Shown here one piece after another: positions 9,256 to 17,507 of a stretch of 64,000 bases of DNA. Source of the DNA: Candidatus Obscuribacter sp. (lineage in GTDB: Bacteria; Cyanobacteriota; Vampirovibrionia; Obscuribacterales; Obscuribacteraceae); the NCBI GenBank assembly GCA_021772095.1, contig JADYXR010000030.1, positions 145,734 through 209,733 of the forward strand, written 5' to 3'. A program made the translations under genes and the position numbers. The notes under the pieces were generated by a model that had not been told where the DNA came from, did no database searches, and worked only from the letters and a program-made list of their open reading frames with translations. How positions within the stretch are numbered: the first letter of the stretch is position 1; each line of letters begins with the position of its first letter.

Positions 9256-10740
9256 CTAAAACGGTTCCGGAGTCGACACTTGTGGTGATGAGATCGGAGT
9301 TTTGAAGATGCTGTTTGGATCGGTTTCAAACCCAGCCGGCTCCTGCGATACACCACCTGACGGCAGTTGATTTGGAGACTGCAAATTATTGGGGAAGAAC
9401 GTTCCTTGATTGACTGGTGGCAATTGGGATGAATTTTGAAAACCGGCTAGTCCTGACCCCGCATTTGGTGCATACTGCGGCGAGCCGGTTGCGGCTGCGA
9501 AATTGGGAGATCCGCTTTGCGGTGCTCCATATTGTGGTGGCATGCCACCACTCTGTCCGGTTAGACCGGGGACACCGCCTTGGTTCATTCCGGGCACACC
9601 ACCAAACCCGCCTGGGGCTTGACCTTGACCATTGAATCCTGGGGCGAAACCTGGCACCGCGCCTGGTGCTAAGCCAGGGATGCTGGACGGTCCTCCACCT
9701 TGCATCAAGCCCGGAACACCCGGCACCGCGCCTGGTGGCAGACCATTAAAGCTGTTCAGGGAAGCAACGGGATTATCCATTTTGGCAACATCGAGTGATG
9801 TGTTCAATTTAACCGAAACAGGGTCGCCTATTTTTAGAAGAAATTCCTTGCCTCGCAGAGTTCTATTGTGAACCCAAGCGATGCCTGACACTGATGAATA
9901 CAGCATCCCCTTAACAGCTTGGCCGTAGTCGCCTAAGCTTTGACCAGCCATTTTTACTTTGGGTTCTGATGTCTGATCGTGAGCGGGATTGTGGTCGATC
10001 ATTCCGTTTATCTTCGCTGTGCGTCCATCCGGAAACACTATCGTTTTAAGACTGATTGAAAGCCGACCAGGCATGCTGCCTCGTTGAAATTTCGCGGCTG
10101 ACGCATCGACCACGACTCCTAAAATTCTAGAGTTGGGAGGAATAATCTCCACGCCTTCATTAATAAGTCCGTGCGGCAAGGCAATCGCGAAGACATCGCC
10201 GCGTTTGCTTTTTACCGATGACAAATTATTCTCGGATACGCCCGTCAGAATTGTGCCTGGGTTTATTCGTTTTCCAACAATCCCTTTGAAGAAGTCGGGC
10301 ATCACACCGCCCTGAGTCGGTTGCACCGGCAGCGGTGGCATACCCGGTTGCGACATTCCGGGCACCATTCCTGGAATCTGCCCGGCACCGGTTGGATTCC
10401 AACCACCAGGAGCGCCCTGACCGCCAAAACCTGGTTGACCGGCTACAGAACCGGGCTGTCCGCCACCTGCTTGTCCGCCCAGAAAACTTGGCTGACCATA
10501 TCCACTCGAAGCACCGGGTTGTCCTGCGCCTGTGAAGCCCGGCAATTGACCTGGTGGCGCCTGATAGTTGCCGTCGCCGGAGCCGCTGTACCGATTCGTG
10601 CCGGGCGGGGCCGTAGGTGGTGCGTCCGGGCGATTCATTTGCCATTGCTCCCGCGCTTGACCAGGTTGCGCCAGAAGCAGCGTGCAACCAACTGTGAGAA
10701 GGAGTTTAAGAGAGGTCGTCTGTTTAATTTTGAAAAGCAA
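9256..10740 (-). CDS. Gly/Pro-rich exported protein with a central beta-rich domain
   Basis: The N-terminus has a clear signal peptide ending near GQARE (about residue 30), so the 494-residue protein is exported. Two Gly/Pro/Gln-rich arms (about 35-150 and 325-480) flank a compact domain of about 170 residues (GKRINPGTILTGVSENNLSS through VHNRTLRGKEFLLKIGDPVS). Its pattern of IPPNSRILG and a later FPDGR is loosely like the TrbI/VirB10 beta-barrel core, but no conjugation genes are present and the likeness was judged by eye only. Function is unknown; a cell-surface or periplasmic scaffold is possible. It is divergent from the rpsF operon. Confidence 0.7.
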   Translation of the reverse strand: MLFKIKQTTSLKLLLTVGCTLLLAQPGQAREQWQMNRPDAPPTAPPGTNRYSGSGDGNYQAPPGQLPGFTGAGQPGASSGYGQPSFLGGQAGGGQPGSVAGQPGFGGQGAPGGWNPTGAGQIPGMVPGMSQPGMPPLPVQPTQGGVMPDFFKGIVGKRINPGTILTGVSENNLSSVKSKRGDVFAIALPHGLINEGVEIIPPNSRILGVVVDASAAKFQRGSMPGRLSISLKTIVFPDGRTAKINGMIDHNPAHDQTSEPKVKMAGQSLGDYGQAVKGMLYSSVSGIAWVHNRTLRGKEFLLKIGDPVSVKLNTSLDVAKMDNPVASLNSFNGLPPGAVPGVPGLMQGGGPSSIPGLAPGAVPGFAPGFNGQGQAPGGFGGVPGMNQGGVPGLTGQSGGMPPQYGAPQSGSPNFAAATGSPQYAPNAGSGLAGFQNSSQLPPVNQGTFFPNNLQSPNQLPSGGVSQEPAGFETDPNSIFKTPISSPQVSTPEPF

Positions 10741-11011
10741 AGATCTGTTCCCTGGTTAGCGTCCGTGGTTTCTTTCCACGTCACGAGTAGATCTTATTTG
10801 AACCTAATAATACGATCAATGTGAAGAATACGCATGTAACGCGACAAATCCAGTCTTAACACATGATAGAATCTGCGATTGCTTCATGATTTCGGGTTGC
10901 GAATCCACTTGGACCACTCGCACACCTTTCAATCGTGAGCATTGTTATCCCTTGCCGGCTATCGAGAATCACTCGAAAAGCTGGACGCAGACGACCAGAA
11001 GGGGAAATTCT

Positions 11012-11347
11012 GTGACTGAACCAAAGTTAGAACAGTACGAAGTCGTATACATAATACGTCCAAACCTCGATGAAGAAGGCGTTGACAAGTCTGTCGCCGT
11101 GGTCGAGGAATTCATGAAGAACCAGGGTTGTGTAATCGAATCCACCGAAAAGAAAGGCCGTAAGCGCCTTGCCTACGAAGTCAACAAGATGCGTGACGGC
11201 TATTACGTTCACACAGTCTTCAAAGCTCCGACGCAATCAATCGCGCCCGTAAAGCGCTGGATGGGTCTTTCGGAAGATGTCATCCGCAACTTGATCGTGC
11301 AGCTGCCAAAAGCAGCAATGTTGGCGCCTCCGCCAGTACAAGCTTAG
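11012..11347 (+). CDS. rpsF: Ribosomal protein bS6
   Basis: The 111-residue product has the bS6 signature: YEVVYIIRPNLDEEGVDK at the start, a central KKGRKRLAYEVNKMRDGYY segment, and a C-terminal VIRNLIVQL. It binds bS18 in the small-subunit platform. The frame is open from 10886, but the homologous part begins at GTG 11012, where a purine-rich AGAAGGGGA lies about 7 nt upstream; that start is chosen. It is the first gene of an rpsF-ssb-rpsR cluster, a very conserved bacterial arrangement. Confidence 0.95.
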   Translation: MTEPKLEQYEVVYIIRPNLDEEGVDKSVAVVEEFMKNQGCVIESTEKKGRKRLAYEVNKMRDGYYVHTVFKAPTQSIAPVKRWMGLSEDVIRNLIVQLPKAAMLAPPPVQA

Positions 11348-11389
11348 AAAGCACACCCTCAGCCCGAGCTCGAATAAGGTAGGTTCAAC

Positions 11390-11836
11390 ATGAGTTTAAC
11401 TAAAATTGTTGTCTCTGGACGCGTAATAAAGAGCCCTGAAAAGCGCTTTACACCCAATAACAACGTTGCAGTGACCGAGTTTGCTATTGCCGTTGAGTCT
11501 GCACCCAGACAAGACGGTTCGAAGGAGACCACTGCCGTTAAGGTTGTTACCTGGCGAGACCTCGCTGAGAGATGCTCTCAAGAAATCAAAAAAGGCGATC
11601 TAGTTTGCGTCGATGGACGCTTGCAGATCAACACGCACACTACATCTGACGGACTAAAACGCAGAGATGCCGAGATCGACGCAATCAGCGTCGAAAATCT
11701 CTCGAGCGTCGGCGCCGGTTCTGCAGACGCAGTGCCCGCTACTCAGGATAAGGTTCCACAAACAGTCGGAGCCCCGGCTCAAGCTTCTGAAGATCTGGAT
11801 ATGATCTTTGCAAGCGAAGATGAGATCCCGTTCTAA
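11390..11836 (+). CDS. ssb: Single-stranded DNA-binding protein
   Basis: The 148-residue protein has an N-terminal OB-fold of about 105 residues (LTKIVVSGRVIKSPEKRFT, then VVTWRDLAERCSQEIKKGDL and VDGRLQ), a short Pro/Ala linker, and the diagnostic acidic tail ending DEIPF, which recruits replication and repair partners. It lies between rpsF and rpsR, the usual position. Confidence 0.95.
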   Translation: MSLTKIVVSGRVIKSPEKRFTPNNNVAVTEFAIAVESAPRQDGSKETTAVKVVTWRDLAERCSQEIKKGDLVCVDGRLQINTHTTSDGLKRRDAEIDAISVENLSSVGAGSADAVPATQDKVPQTVGAPAQASEDLDMIFASEDEIPF

Positions 11837-11891
11837 ACCCTGATTAGCAGCGCGTTTCTGAAACAATTTTTCGATTAGGAGATACTGACAA

Positions 11892-12131
11892 ATGGTACGT
11901 ATGCATGGCGATGGCCCGCCTCGACGAAGAAAGACCTGCAATTTCTGCGCCGATCTTCTGGTATACATCGATTACAAAGATCCAAGCAGACTGAAAAAGT
12001 ACATCACGGAACGAGGCAAAATTTTGCCACGTCGCATCAGCGGCAATTGCGCCCGTCACCAACGTGGTTTGACCGTCGCAATCAAGCGAGCCCGCGACAT
12101 TGCCCTTATGCCTTACATGGCTGACGGCTAA
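11892..12131 (+). CDS. rpsR: Ribosomal protein bS18
   Basis: The 79-residue basic protein carries CNFC near the N-terminus and the bS18 core [33 protein letters not shown] and a final [10 protein letters not shown]. The CxxC together with the later Cys and His suggests the zinc-binding (C+) form. It forms a heterodimer with bS6 in the 30S platform. It closes the rpsF-ssb-rpsR cluster. Confidence 0.95.
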   Translation: MVRMHGDGPPRRRKTCNFCADLLVYIDYKDPSRLKKYITERGKILPRRISGNCARHQRGLTVAIKRARDIALMPYMADG

Positions 12132-12237
12132 ACCGAACCGATTAGATTGGTTGGCGTTACCGCCGACTAATTGAGATCCGTCGGCGTTGCCGGCGACTCA
12201 GAAACTAGAAACCCGTATTTGTTTTCTCATTCGATAG

Positions 12238-12270
12238 GCTGTCAGAAAAACAGTTAGAACTTCTGACAGC
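12238..12270. repeat. Perfect 10-bp inverted repeat between rpsR and tRNA-Leu
   Basis: GCTGTCAGAA (12238-12247) and TTCTGACAGC (12261-12270) are exact complements around a 13-nt loop. There is no T-tract on either side, so an intrinsic terminator is not clear; it may be a processing hairpin or weak terminator for the rpsR transcript. Just upstream, an imperfect direct repeat (12151-12169 and 12181-12199) shares the core GGCGTT. The remaining intergenic bases hold nothing recognisable. Confidence 0.45.
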
Positions 12271-12400
12271 TTGTCGGTGTGAAAAAAAGATCGACTTACT
12301 AAACAGGCTAATCCAGCCAACTCCCGGATTCAGAGGGAAGTAAACAGGCTGGAGATGGTTGAATGACGATTCTCACCTGTTGTAAGATTTGCTATAACGT

Positions 12401-12483
12401 GCCGAAGTGGTGAAATGGCAAACACGCTACGTTCAGGGCGTAGTGAGCGCAAGCTCTTGTGGGTTCAACTCCCACCTTCGGCA
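12401..12483 (+). tRNA. tRNA-Leu (anticodon CAG)
   Basis: The acceptor arms GCCGAAG (12401-12407) and CTTCGGC (12476-12482) pair exactly, with discriminator A12483. The anticodon stem CTACG/CGTAG encloses the loop TTCAGGG, giving anticodon CAG (codon CUG). There is a long variable arm typical of type II tRNAs and a T-arm with GGTTCAACTC. CCA is not encoded. It sits directly upstream of infC. Confidence 0.95.
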
Positions 12484-12513
12484 GATTTTTTTTACTTACA
12501 GAGAGGTTAGGCA

Positions 12514-13065
12514 TTGACTCAAGATCCCCGGCTACGTCAAGACCCGCGCAAGGAATTGCCGCTTCTGAACGAGCGCATTAGAGTGCGAGAAGTTCGACTT
12601 ATTGACGAGGAAGGAGGTCAGGTTGGGATCGTGCCTACCAGACAAGCCTTAGCGCAAGCAAAAGAGTCCGGTTTGGATCTTTTTCTAGTGCAACCCGACG
12701 CCAATCCGCCCGTGGCCAAGATTATGGACTACGGACGGTACAAGTTCGACCTGGACAAAAAGTCTAGAGAAACTCGAAAGAAGCAGCATCAGCCAGATAT
12801 CAAAGAAATCAAGATGCGCTACAAAATCGAAGAGCATGACTATCAAGTTAAGCTCCGTAAAGCGCAAGAATTTCTGACCCACGGCGATAAGATAAAGTGC
12901 GTAATCCCGCTCAGGGGGCGGGAAATGCAGCATAGCAACATCGCTATGGAGCTCGCAAACCGCTTTTTCGAGGATGTCAAAGAACTAGCAACCATGGACA
13001 AAGACGCCAAGATCGAAGGCCGAGCCATTATAATGATACTCTCGCCAATTTCTCCCAAGAAATAG
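12514..13065 (+). CDS. infC: Translation initiation factor IF-3
   Basis: The 183-residue product has the IF-3 N-domain (NERIRVREVRLID, VPTRQALAQA) and C-domain (KEIKMRYKIEEHDYQVKL, RGREMQH), including the linker Tyr-Gly-Arg motif DYGRYKFD. It binds the 30S subunit and enforces correct start-codon choice. The only sensible start is TTG 12514, with AGAGAGG about 9 nt upstream. A non-ATG start is a hallmark of infC and in other bacteria allows IF-3 to limit its own synthesis. It is followed by rpmI and rplT in the classic order. Confidence 0.95.
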   Translation: MTQDPRLRQDPRKELPLLNERIRVREVRLIDEEGGQVGIVPTRQALAQAKESGLDLFLVQPDANPPVAKIMDYGRYKFDLDKKSRETRKKQHQPDIKEIKMRYKIEEHDYQVKLRKAQEFLTHGDKIKCVIPLRGREMQHSNIAMELANRFFEDVKELATMDKDAKIEGRAIIMILSPISPKK

Positions 13066-13121
13066 GCGCCATTAGAACGTAGATTGCCTGCTCTCAGGCT
13101 AGCAACCTTGGAATACAAATC

Positions 13122-13331
13122 ATGCCTAAAATGAAAACAAATAAGGCAGCTGCCCGCCGGTTCAAAATCACCGGAACAGGCAAGGTCATGCGTACTCAGT
13201 CGGGAACAAGACACATCAACGAATGGATGTCCCCTTCTGCAAAACGCAACTTGCGCGGGTTTGCTTCCGTGAACGAAGACGTTAAAGAACACGTTCTCTC
13301 AATGTTTCCATATCGCAAATATCTCAGATAG
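13122..13331 (+). CDS. rpmI: Ribosomal protein bL35
   Basis: The 69-residue basic protein begins MPKMKTNKAAARRFKITGTG and ends with the FPYRKYLR motif, matching bL35 in full length. It is a late-assembling large-subunit protein. It lies 56 bp after infC and 111 bp before rplT, forming an infC-rpmI-rplT operon. Confidence 0.96.
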   Translation: MPKMKTNKAAARRFKITGTGKVMRTQSGTRHINEWMSPSAKRNLRGFASVNEDVKEHVLSMFPYRKYLR

Positions 13332-13442
13332 AGATACGGTATCGATTCAATGTGACCAAGTCTAAGGGACTCTCCTCCCCGATGGCGGGCACGCTTGAGT
13401 AACGCATAGAACTTTTTTTCTCAATCAAGTAGGAGATTGAAA

Positions 13443-13805
13443 ATGGCCAAAGTAAAACGCGGCAACGTGCTGAGAAATCGGCACAAGAAAATTCTGAAAT
13501 ACGCACGGGGCTTCCGCGGCTCTAACTCAAAACTTTTTATCGCTGCAAACCAAACGATCATGAAGGCATGGAGAAATGCCTTCCGTGACAGACGCAAACG
13601 CAAACGCGTTTTCCGCCGTCTGTGGATCTCTAGAATCAACGCAGCATGCCGTCCGCACGGAATCGTGTACAGCAGACTGATCAATGGTCTGATGAAAGCA
13701 AACATCACAGTGAACCGTAAGCTTCTTGCTGAACTCGCTGTCAATGACAAAAACGCTTTCAACAAACTCGTTGATGTAGCCAAAGAGCACGCTCCGAAAA
13801 ACTAG
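13443..13805 (+). CDS. rplT: Ribosomal protein bL20
   Basis: The 120-residue product shows the bL20 core: [18 protein letters not shown], then [10 protein letters not shown] and [20 protein letters not shown], and YSRLINGL. It binds 23S rRNA early in 50S assembly and in some bacteria represses its own operon. The start at ATG 13443 is chosen because AGGAG at 13431-13435 is ideally spaced and because an in-frame TTG two codons earlier has no such site. Confidence 0.96.
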   Translation: MAKVKRGNVLRNRHKKILKYARGFRGSNSKLFIAANQTIMKAWRNAFRDRRKRKRVFRRLWISRINAACRPHGIVYSRLINGLMKANITVNRKLLAELAVNDKNAFNKLVDVAKEHAPKN

Positions 13806-13825
13806 GCTATTTTAGATAGCCACGA

Positions 13826-14644
13826 ATGGAAATAATTCCCGTCACAAGCGCCGCGAATTCTCTATTGAAGAGGATACGGTTGCTACATAACGCCTCCGGC
13901 AGAAAGAAAGAAGGTCGCTTCCTCATTGAGGGAATGAAACTCTTTGATGAAGCCGTGAAGCATAACATCGGCATCGAAGATGTCGTTGTGTCGGAGAGCT
14001 TTCTTGAGCGTGAATTTGATCCGCATAATATAGACAGCGCGTTTAACAACGTTGTCTCCCAGGTGGTGGTCGTCGAAGACCGGCTGTTCGCGCAGCTCGC
14101 CACAACTGAAACTCCGCAAGGGCTAGTCGCCGTTGCGGAGTTAAAAACATCTGCATACGAAGATCTGTTTCTCGGTGCCGCACCACTGGTGGTGGTAGCC
14201 GATCGGGTTCAAGATCCAGGCAACTTAGGAACGATGATGCGAACGGCGTTGGCTCTAGGAGCTACCGGCATGATGCTGACCAAAGGATCGGTCGACGCTT
14301 TCAATCCAAAAGTGGTGCGCTCGGCCGCCGGCGCATTGTTCTCCCTTCCATTTGCAGAAAACCTTTCCATCGAAAGTTGCATCATCGACTGTCGCAAACG
14401 CGGACTGCAAGTACTCGCGCTATCGGCTGATGGCGACTCGCCTTTAGCAGAAGTAGATTTGACTAAACCATCATTGCTGTTGCTCGGAAACGAAGCAAAC
14501 GGTCTGGAAAAATCGGTAGAGAAAAGTGCAGACTTGATGGTATCAATCCCAATGTCCACCGACAGCGAATCTTTGAACGTCGCGATTGCAAATGCGATCG
14601 TTTTATACGAAGCCTCATCGCAACGCCGCAACGGCAGTCACTGA
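13826..14644 (+). CDS. SpoU/TrmH-family RNA 2'-O-methyltransferase
   Basis: The 272-residue protein has an N-terminal RNA-substrate-binding domain (about 1-110, with GRKKEGRFLIEGMKL) and a C-terminal SPOUT domain containing the three SpoU motifs: VVVADRVQDPGNLGTMMRTA, the central LLLLGNEANGLE, and the final VSIPMSTDSESLNVAIA. These form the knotted S-adenosylmethionine site. Family members methylate ribose in 23S rRNA or tRNA; the exact target cannot be read from sequence. It begins 20 bp after rplT, so it may be co-transcribed with the ribosomal genes. A 6-bp hairpin (13805-13821) lies between them. Confidence 0.9.
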   Translation: MEIIPVTSAANSLLKRIRLLHNASGRKKEGRFLIEGMKLFDEAVKHNIGIEDVVVSESFLEREFDPHNIDSAFNNVVSQVVVVEDRLFAQLATTETPQGLVAVAELKTSAYEDLFLGAAPLVVVADRVQDPGNLGTMMRTALALGATGMMLTKGSVDAFNPKVVRSAAGALFSLPFAENLSIESCIIDCRKRGLQVLALSADGDSPLAEVDLTKPSLLLLGNEANGLEKSVEKSADLMVSIPMSTDSESLNVAIANAIVLYEASSQRRNGSH

Positions 14645-14790
14645 CGGAGTTAGCTCGTCAACCGCCCGCCCGCTGGTTGGGTGAATTGTTTAAGGAATAA
14701 CGAAAGAATCGAGGAAGTCAAGCGACCGTTGCTATAGTGGTTAAACGTTCGATTTCTTAGTAACAACCTCTCAAACGAGTCCAAAGCAAA

Positions 14791-16353
14791 ATGAGTACGC
14801 TCTGGCGCGGCTTCGCGTCGCAATTTTTCCTGTTGATGTGTGTCTCAAATCAAAGCGCTTTCGCCGCGGAACCACTCGTCGGCAACATCGAGAAGATCGA
14901 GCTGGGCGGCACAGCAGATTCTGCCAGTCTTCAAGGCTCCGCGAAGACTTCTACCTCAAGCTTGAATGCATTCGCGAACCGAGATGGAGCAAGTTTAAAT
15001 TCGTCCGCGAACCATGGCTCATCGAATTTGAATTCGATCCTCAATAACAACTCCAAGAATTTGAATTCGTCTGCGACTCACATTGCCAGCCCTGGGCTCG
15101 TTCTTCAGGGTGGTATCGAAGATGGTGGTGCGCTGAATAACTCAGCTAAGTTGATTCCGGACGGTGCTTCCAAGCCGACTTTGCTCAAAGGCGAAACTAA
15201 GCAAATCAATTTTCCGATAGCGGATTCGAGAGATCAAAATCCACCGAAGAAACCGGTTCCGTTATTTCCGATTTCGATAACGCCGAGTCCGTTTGGTGCT
15301 CCGCATATCATTCCACCGATCTCCAGTTATACTCTTTCGCCTGGAATCGGCATCGTAAGCACGCCTGGTTACAACGTTCCAACTGTTAAATCGGTTAAGG
15401 GCGTGAGTGCATACGTTCCCGGGTTTGAAGTTTCAACTGTCAGAAGTAACGACCACATCATCACCACGCAACAAACGCGACACTCGGAAGGCGTCACCCG
15501 CAGTGGCGGTGTTACCTCGTATGGTTCGGGCTACAGTGTGCAATCTATTCGCGATCTACATTACGGCACCGCTTCTGGTGGCGGAGGTGGATACTCGACC
15601 GGACGCGGTGTTGTCACCTACGTCTCGGGATTCGACGTGGCGACGGTGCCGTCAGTCAACTACACGGCGGCAAACAATGCTCGCTCGAATACCAATGTGA
15701 TCACCACTCGCAGTGGCATCTCTTCATACGTGCCGGGCTTTGAAGTAGCAATTGCATCTCCGCCGAAAGTTACAAACACATGGCACCCCGGCAAAGTCGA
15801 GATAGTCGCGATGGCGGACCACAGCAAAAATACTTTATCTGGCGTTTGGTACTCACCTTCCTCGTTGGAGTCCATGCCACAGTTGTTGGCAGGAACCGAA
15901 GCTTTGCCTGCGAATAAAACATATGCGCACGCGATCGTTGCCGAAGATAATCAAGGACTGAAAGCCACAGCTCAAATTCTCAGCAAGCCGCACACTGCGA
16001 TGGGTTCGGATTGGGATGCCTGGTATGACAAAGTCGGGCGGTCTATATACAGTAGATGGCAGCGGGCCGAAGTTGGACCTGGTTCGGCTAAGGTTCGCAT
16101 CAATGTCGATCAATTCCGCAACTTGTCCTGTGAAGTCGTGGACTTCCGTCCAGCCGCCTATGTGGACAGCGACTCAGTCTCCGAAACCGCGTTTCGCGTC
16201 ACGGCTCTGCGCGCGGTTCATGACCTCAGTCAATATGAAATTCCGGAGTTGCCGCCGCTTCCTGCGCATAAGTATGCTGTAACGTTCGATATCGAAATGG
16301 CACGCGCAGTCAACGGACCAACCGGTTTCATCGTCGCCGCTCCGCGGTTTTAG
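14791..16353 (+). CDS. Exported repeat protein with TonB-like C-terminal domain
   Basis: A signal peptide (FFLLMCVSNQSAFAAEP) is followed by an Asn/Ser-rich zone with repeated LNSS-like units (about residues 45-95). In the middle, four copies of an about 45-80-residue spaced motif occur: AYVPGFEVSTV, SYGSGYSVQSI, TYVSGFDVATV and SYVPGFEVAIA. The last 110 residues (from WDAWYDKVGRSIYSRWQRA) resemble the TonB/TolA C-terminal fold that joins inner-membrane motors to outer-membrane proteins, but the usual N-terminal anchor is a cleavable-looking signal instead. No ExbB/ExbD genes lie nearby. Function is unknown. Confidence 0.65.
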   Translation: MSTLWRGFASQFFLLMCVSNQSAFAAEPLVGNIEKIELGGTADSASLQGSAKTSTSSLNAFANRDGASLNSSANHGSSNLNSILNNNSKNLNSSATHIASPGLVLQGGIEDGGALNNSAKLIPDGASKPTLLKGETKQINFPIADSRDQNPPKKPVPLFPISITPSPFGAPHIIPPISSYTLSPGIGIVSTPGYNVPTVKSVKGVSAYVPGFEVSTVRSNDHIITTQQTRHSEGVTRSGGVTSYGSGYSVQSIRDLHYGTASGGGGGYSTGRGVVTYVSGFDVATVPSVNYTAANNARSNTNVITTRSGISSYVPGFEVAIASPPKVTNTWHPGKVEIVAMADHSKNTLSGVWYSPSSLESMPQLLAGTEALPANKTYAHAIVAEDNQGLKATAQILSKPHTAMGSDWDAWYDKVGRSIYSRWQRAEVGPGSAKVRINVDQFRNLSCEVVDFRPAAYVDSDSVSETAFRVTALRAVHDLSQYEIPELPPLPAHKYAVTFDIEMARAVNGPTGFIVAAPRF

Positions 16354-16499
16354 ACCGGGTTTGCGGGAGCAGGAGCCTGCGGAGGGTTTGGCGGACGGCG
16401 CCACAACTACTGTTTTAAAGGTAACTCGACTTATCGAACTTGGTAGAATGTCGGTGAAGTCGAGTACCTGATGACAGTAGGAAAACGGTTACTGGCCCT

Positions 16500-17495
16500 A
16501 TGCCTGCCGAGAACGATCTACCTCCGAATAATATAAAGCCGGACGAACCTGTCTTCGATCTGACGCCACGCGAATTGGCAGAGGAATTCTCGTTCGCGCG
16601 GCCGGATGAGCAGTCATCGGAATCTGGGTCCGATCAGCATCCAGAGAATTTCGATGTCGATGATGCTGGGATAAAGCTCAACACCGCCGACCAGAAGAAC
16701 TTCAATGACAACCTGACTCAGGTTGATCCGAATGGTGACGACGGCGACCAATCAGATAACGACAGTCTTGCGAACATTGACGGAGACGAGCCTGAGGAGC
16801 CCGGTGCGATGACTCTGGTCGAGCATCTGACCGAACTTCGTGATCGTCTGGTCAGATGTCTCGCATATGTCGGATCGGCATTCGCACTCGCACTTTATCT
16901 CGGCAGATACATTATTGAGTTTCTGCAGCGGCCTGCCGGCGACATGAAGTTTCAAGCACTGTCTATCGAAGAACCGCTTATCGTCTACTTTAAAGTCTGC
17001 TTCTATGCGTCGCTGATAATCGCATCGCCATTTATTTTGTCTGAAGTTTCGCGATTTATTGCTCCCGGTTTGACAAAGAAAGAACGTCAGATCGTCACTC
17101 CGGCGTTAGTCGGTGGACCAGTACTATTCGTTATGGGTGCGGCTTTCGCGTATTACTGTTTGCTGCCGACGATGTTCCATTTCTTCAATACTTTTGGTCA
17201 AGGCATCGCACCGATTCACCAGCGCCTCGACTTCTATATGTCTCTGGTGGCATCGATTCTTTTATACATGGGCCTCTGCTTCCAGCTCCCCATCGTACTC
17301 TTCGCGCTTTCGTTTACCGGGCTCGTCACGTCGAATCAATTGATCAAGATTTGGCGATACGCTGTTTTTGCAGCGTCACTTGTCGCACTTGTTATAACGC
17401 CTGATCCGACGGCGTTTTCAATGCTGCTCGTGATGGGCGCACTTGTTGGTCTTTACACCATATCGGTGTTGTTGCTAAAACTTTTTGGGCGCTGA
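16500..17495 (+). CDS. tatC: Sec-independent translocase TatC with acidic N-terminal extension
   Basis: Residues about 100-331 are a full TatC: MTLVEHLTELRDRL with its essential Glu, six membrane segments, the FILSEVSRFIAPGLTKKER loop and the VITPDPTAFSMLLV segment near the last helix. TatC is the twin-arginine signal receptor in the inner membrane. The first 100 residues are very acidic and Pro/Asp/Asn-rich, which typical 250-residue TatC proteins lack. tatA/B are not adjacent. The following gene starts 12 bp later, suggesting co-transcription. Confidence 0.92.
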   Translation: MPAENDLPPNNIKPDEPVFDLTPRELAEEFSFARPDEQSSESGSDQHPENFDVDDAGIKLNTADQKNFNDNLTQVDPNGDDGDQSDNDSLANIDGDEPEEPGAMTLVEHLTELRDRLVRCLAYVGSAFALALYLGRYIIEFLQRPAGDMKFQALSIEEPLIVYFKVCFYASLIIASPFILSEVSRFIAPGLTKKERQIVTPALVGGPVLFVMGAAFAYYCLLPTMFHFFNTFGQGIAPIHQRLDFYMSLVASILLYMGLCFQLPIVLFALSFTGLVTSNQLIKIWRYAVFAASLVALVITPDPTAFSMLLVMGALVGLYTISVLLLKLFGR

Positions 17496-17507
17496 GGAAA
17501 CACAGGC

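Noticed and set aside
9256..10740. Type IV secretion VirB10/TrbI protein
   Set aside because: Only short patterns match and no other conjugation or secretion genes are nearby; left as unknown.
12370..12398. Promoter directly in front of tRNA-Leu (TTCTCA, 17 bp, TATAAC)
   Set aside because: The predicted start would fall inside the tRNA gene, so the tRNA is probably transcribed from further upstream.
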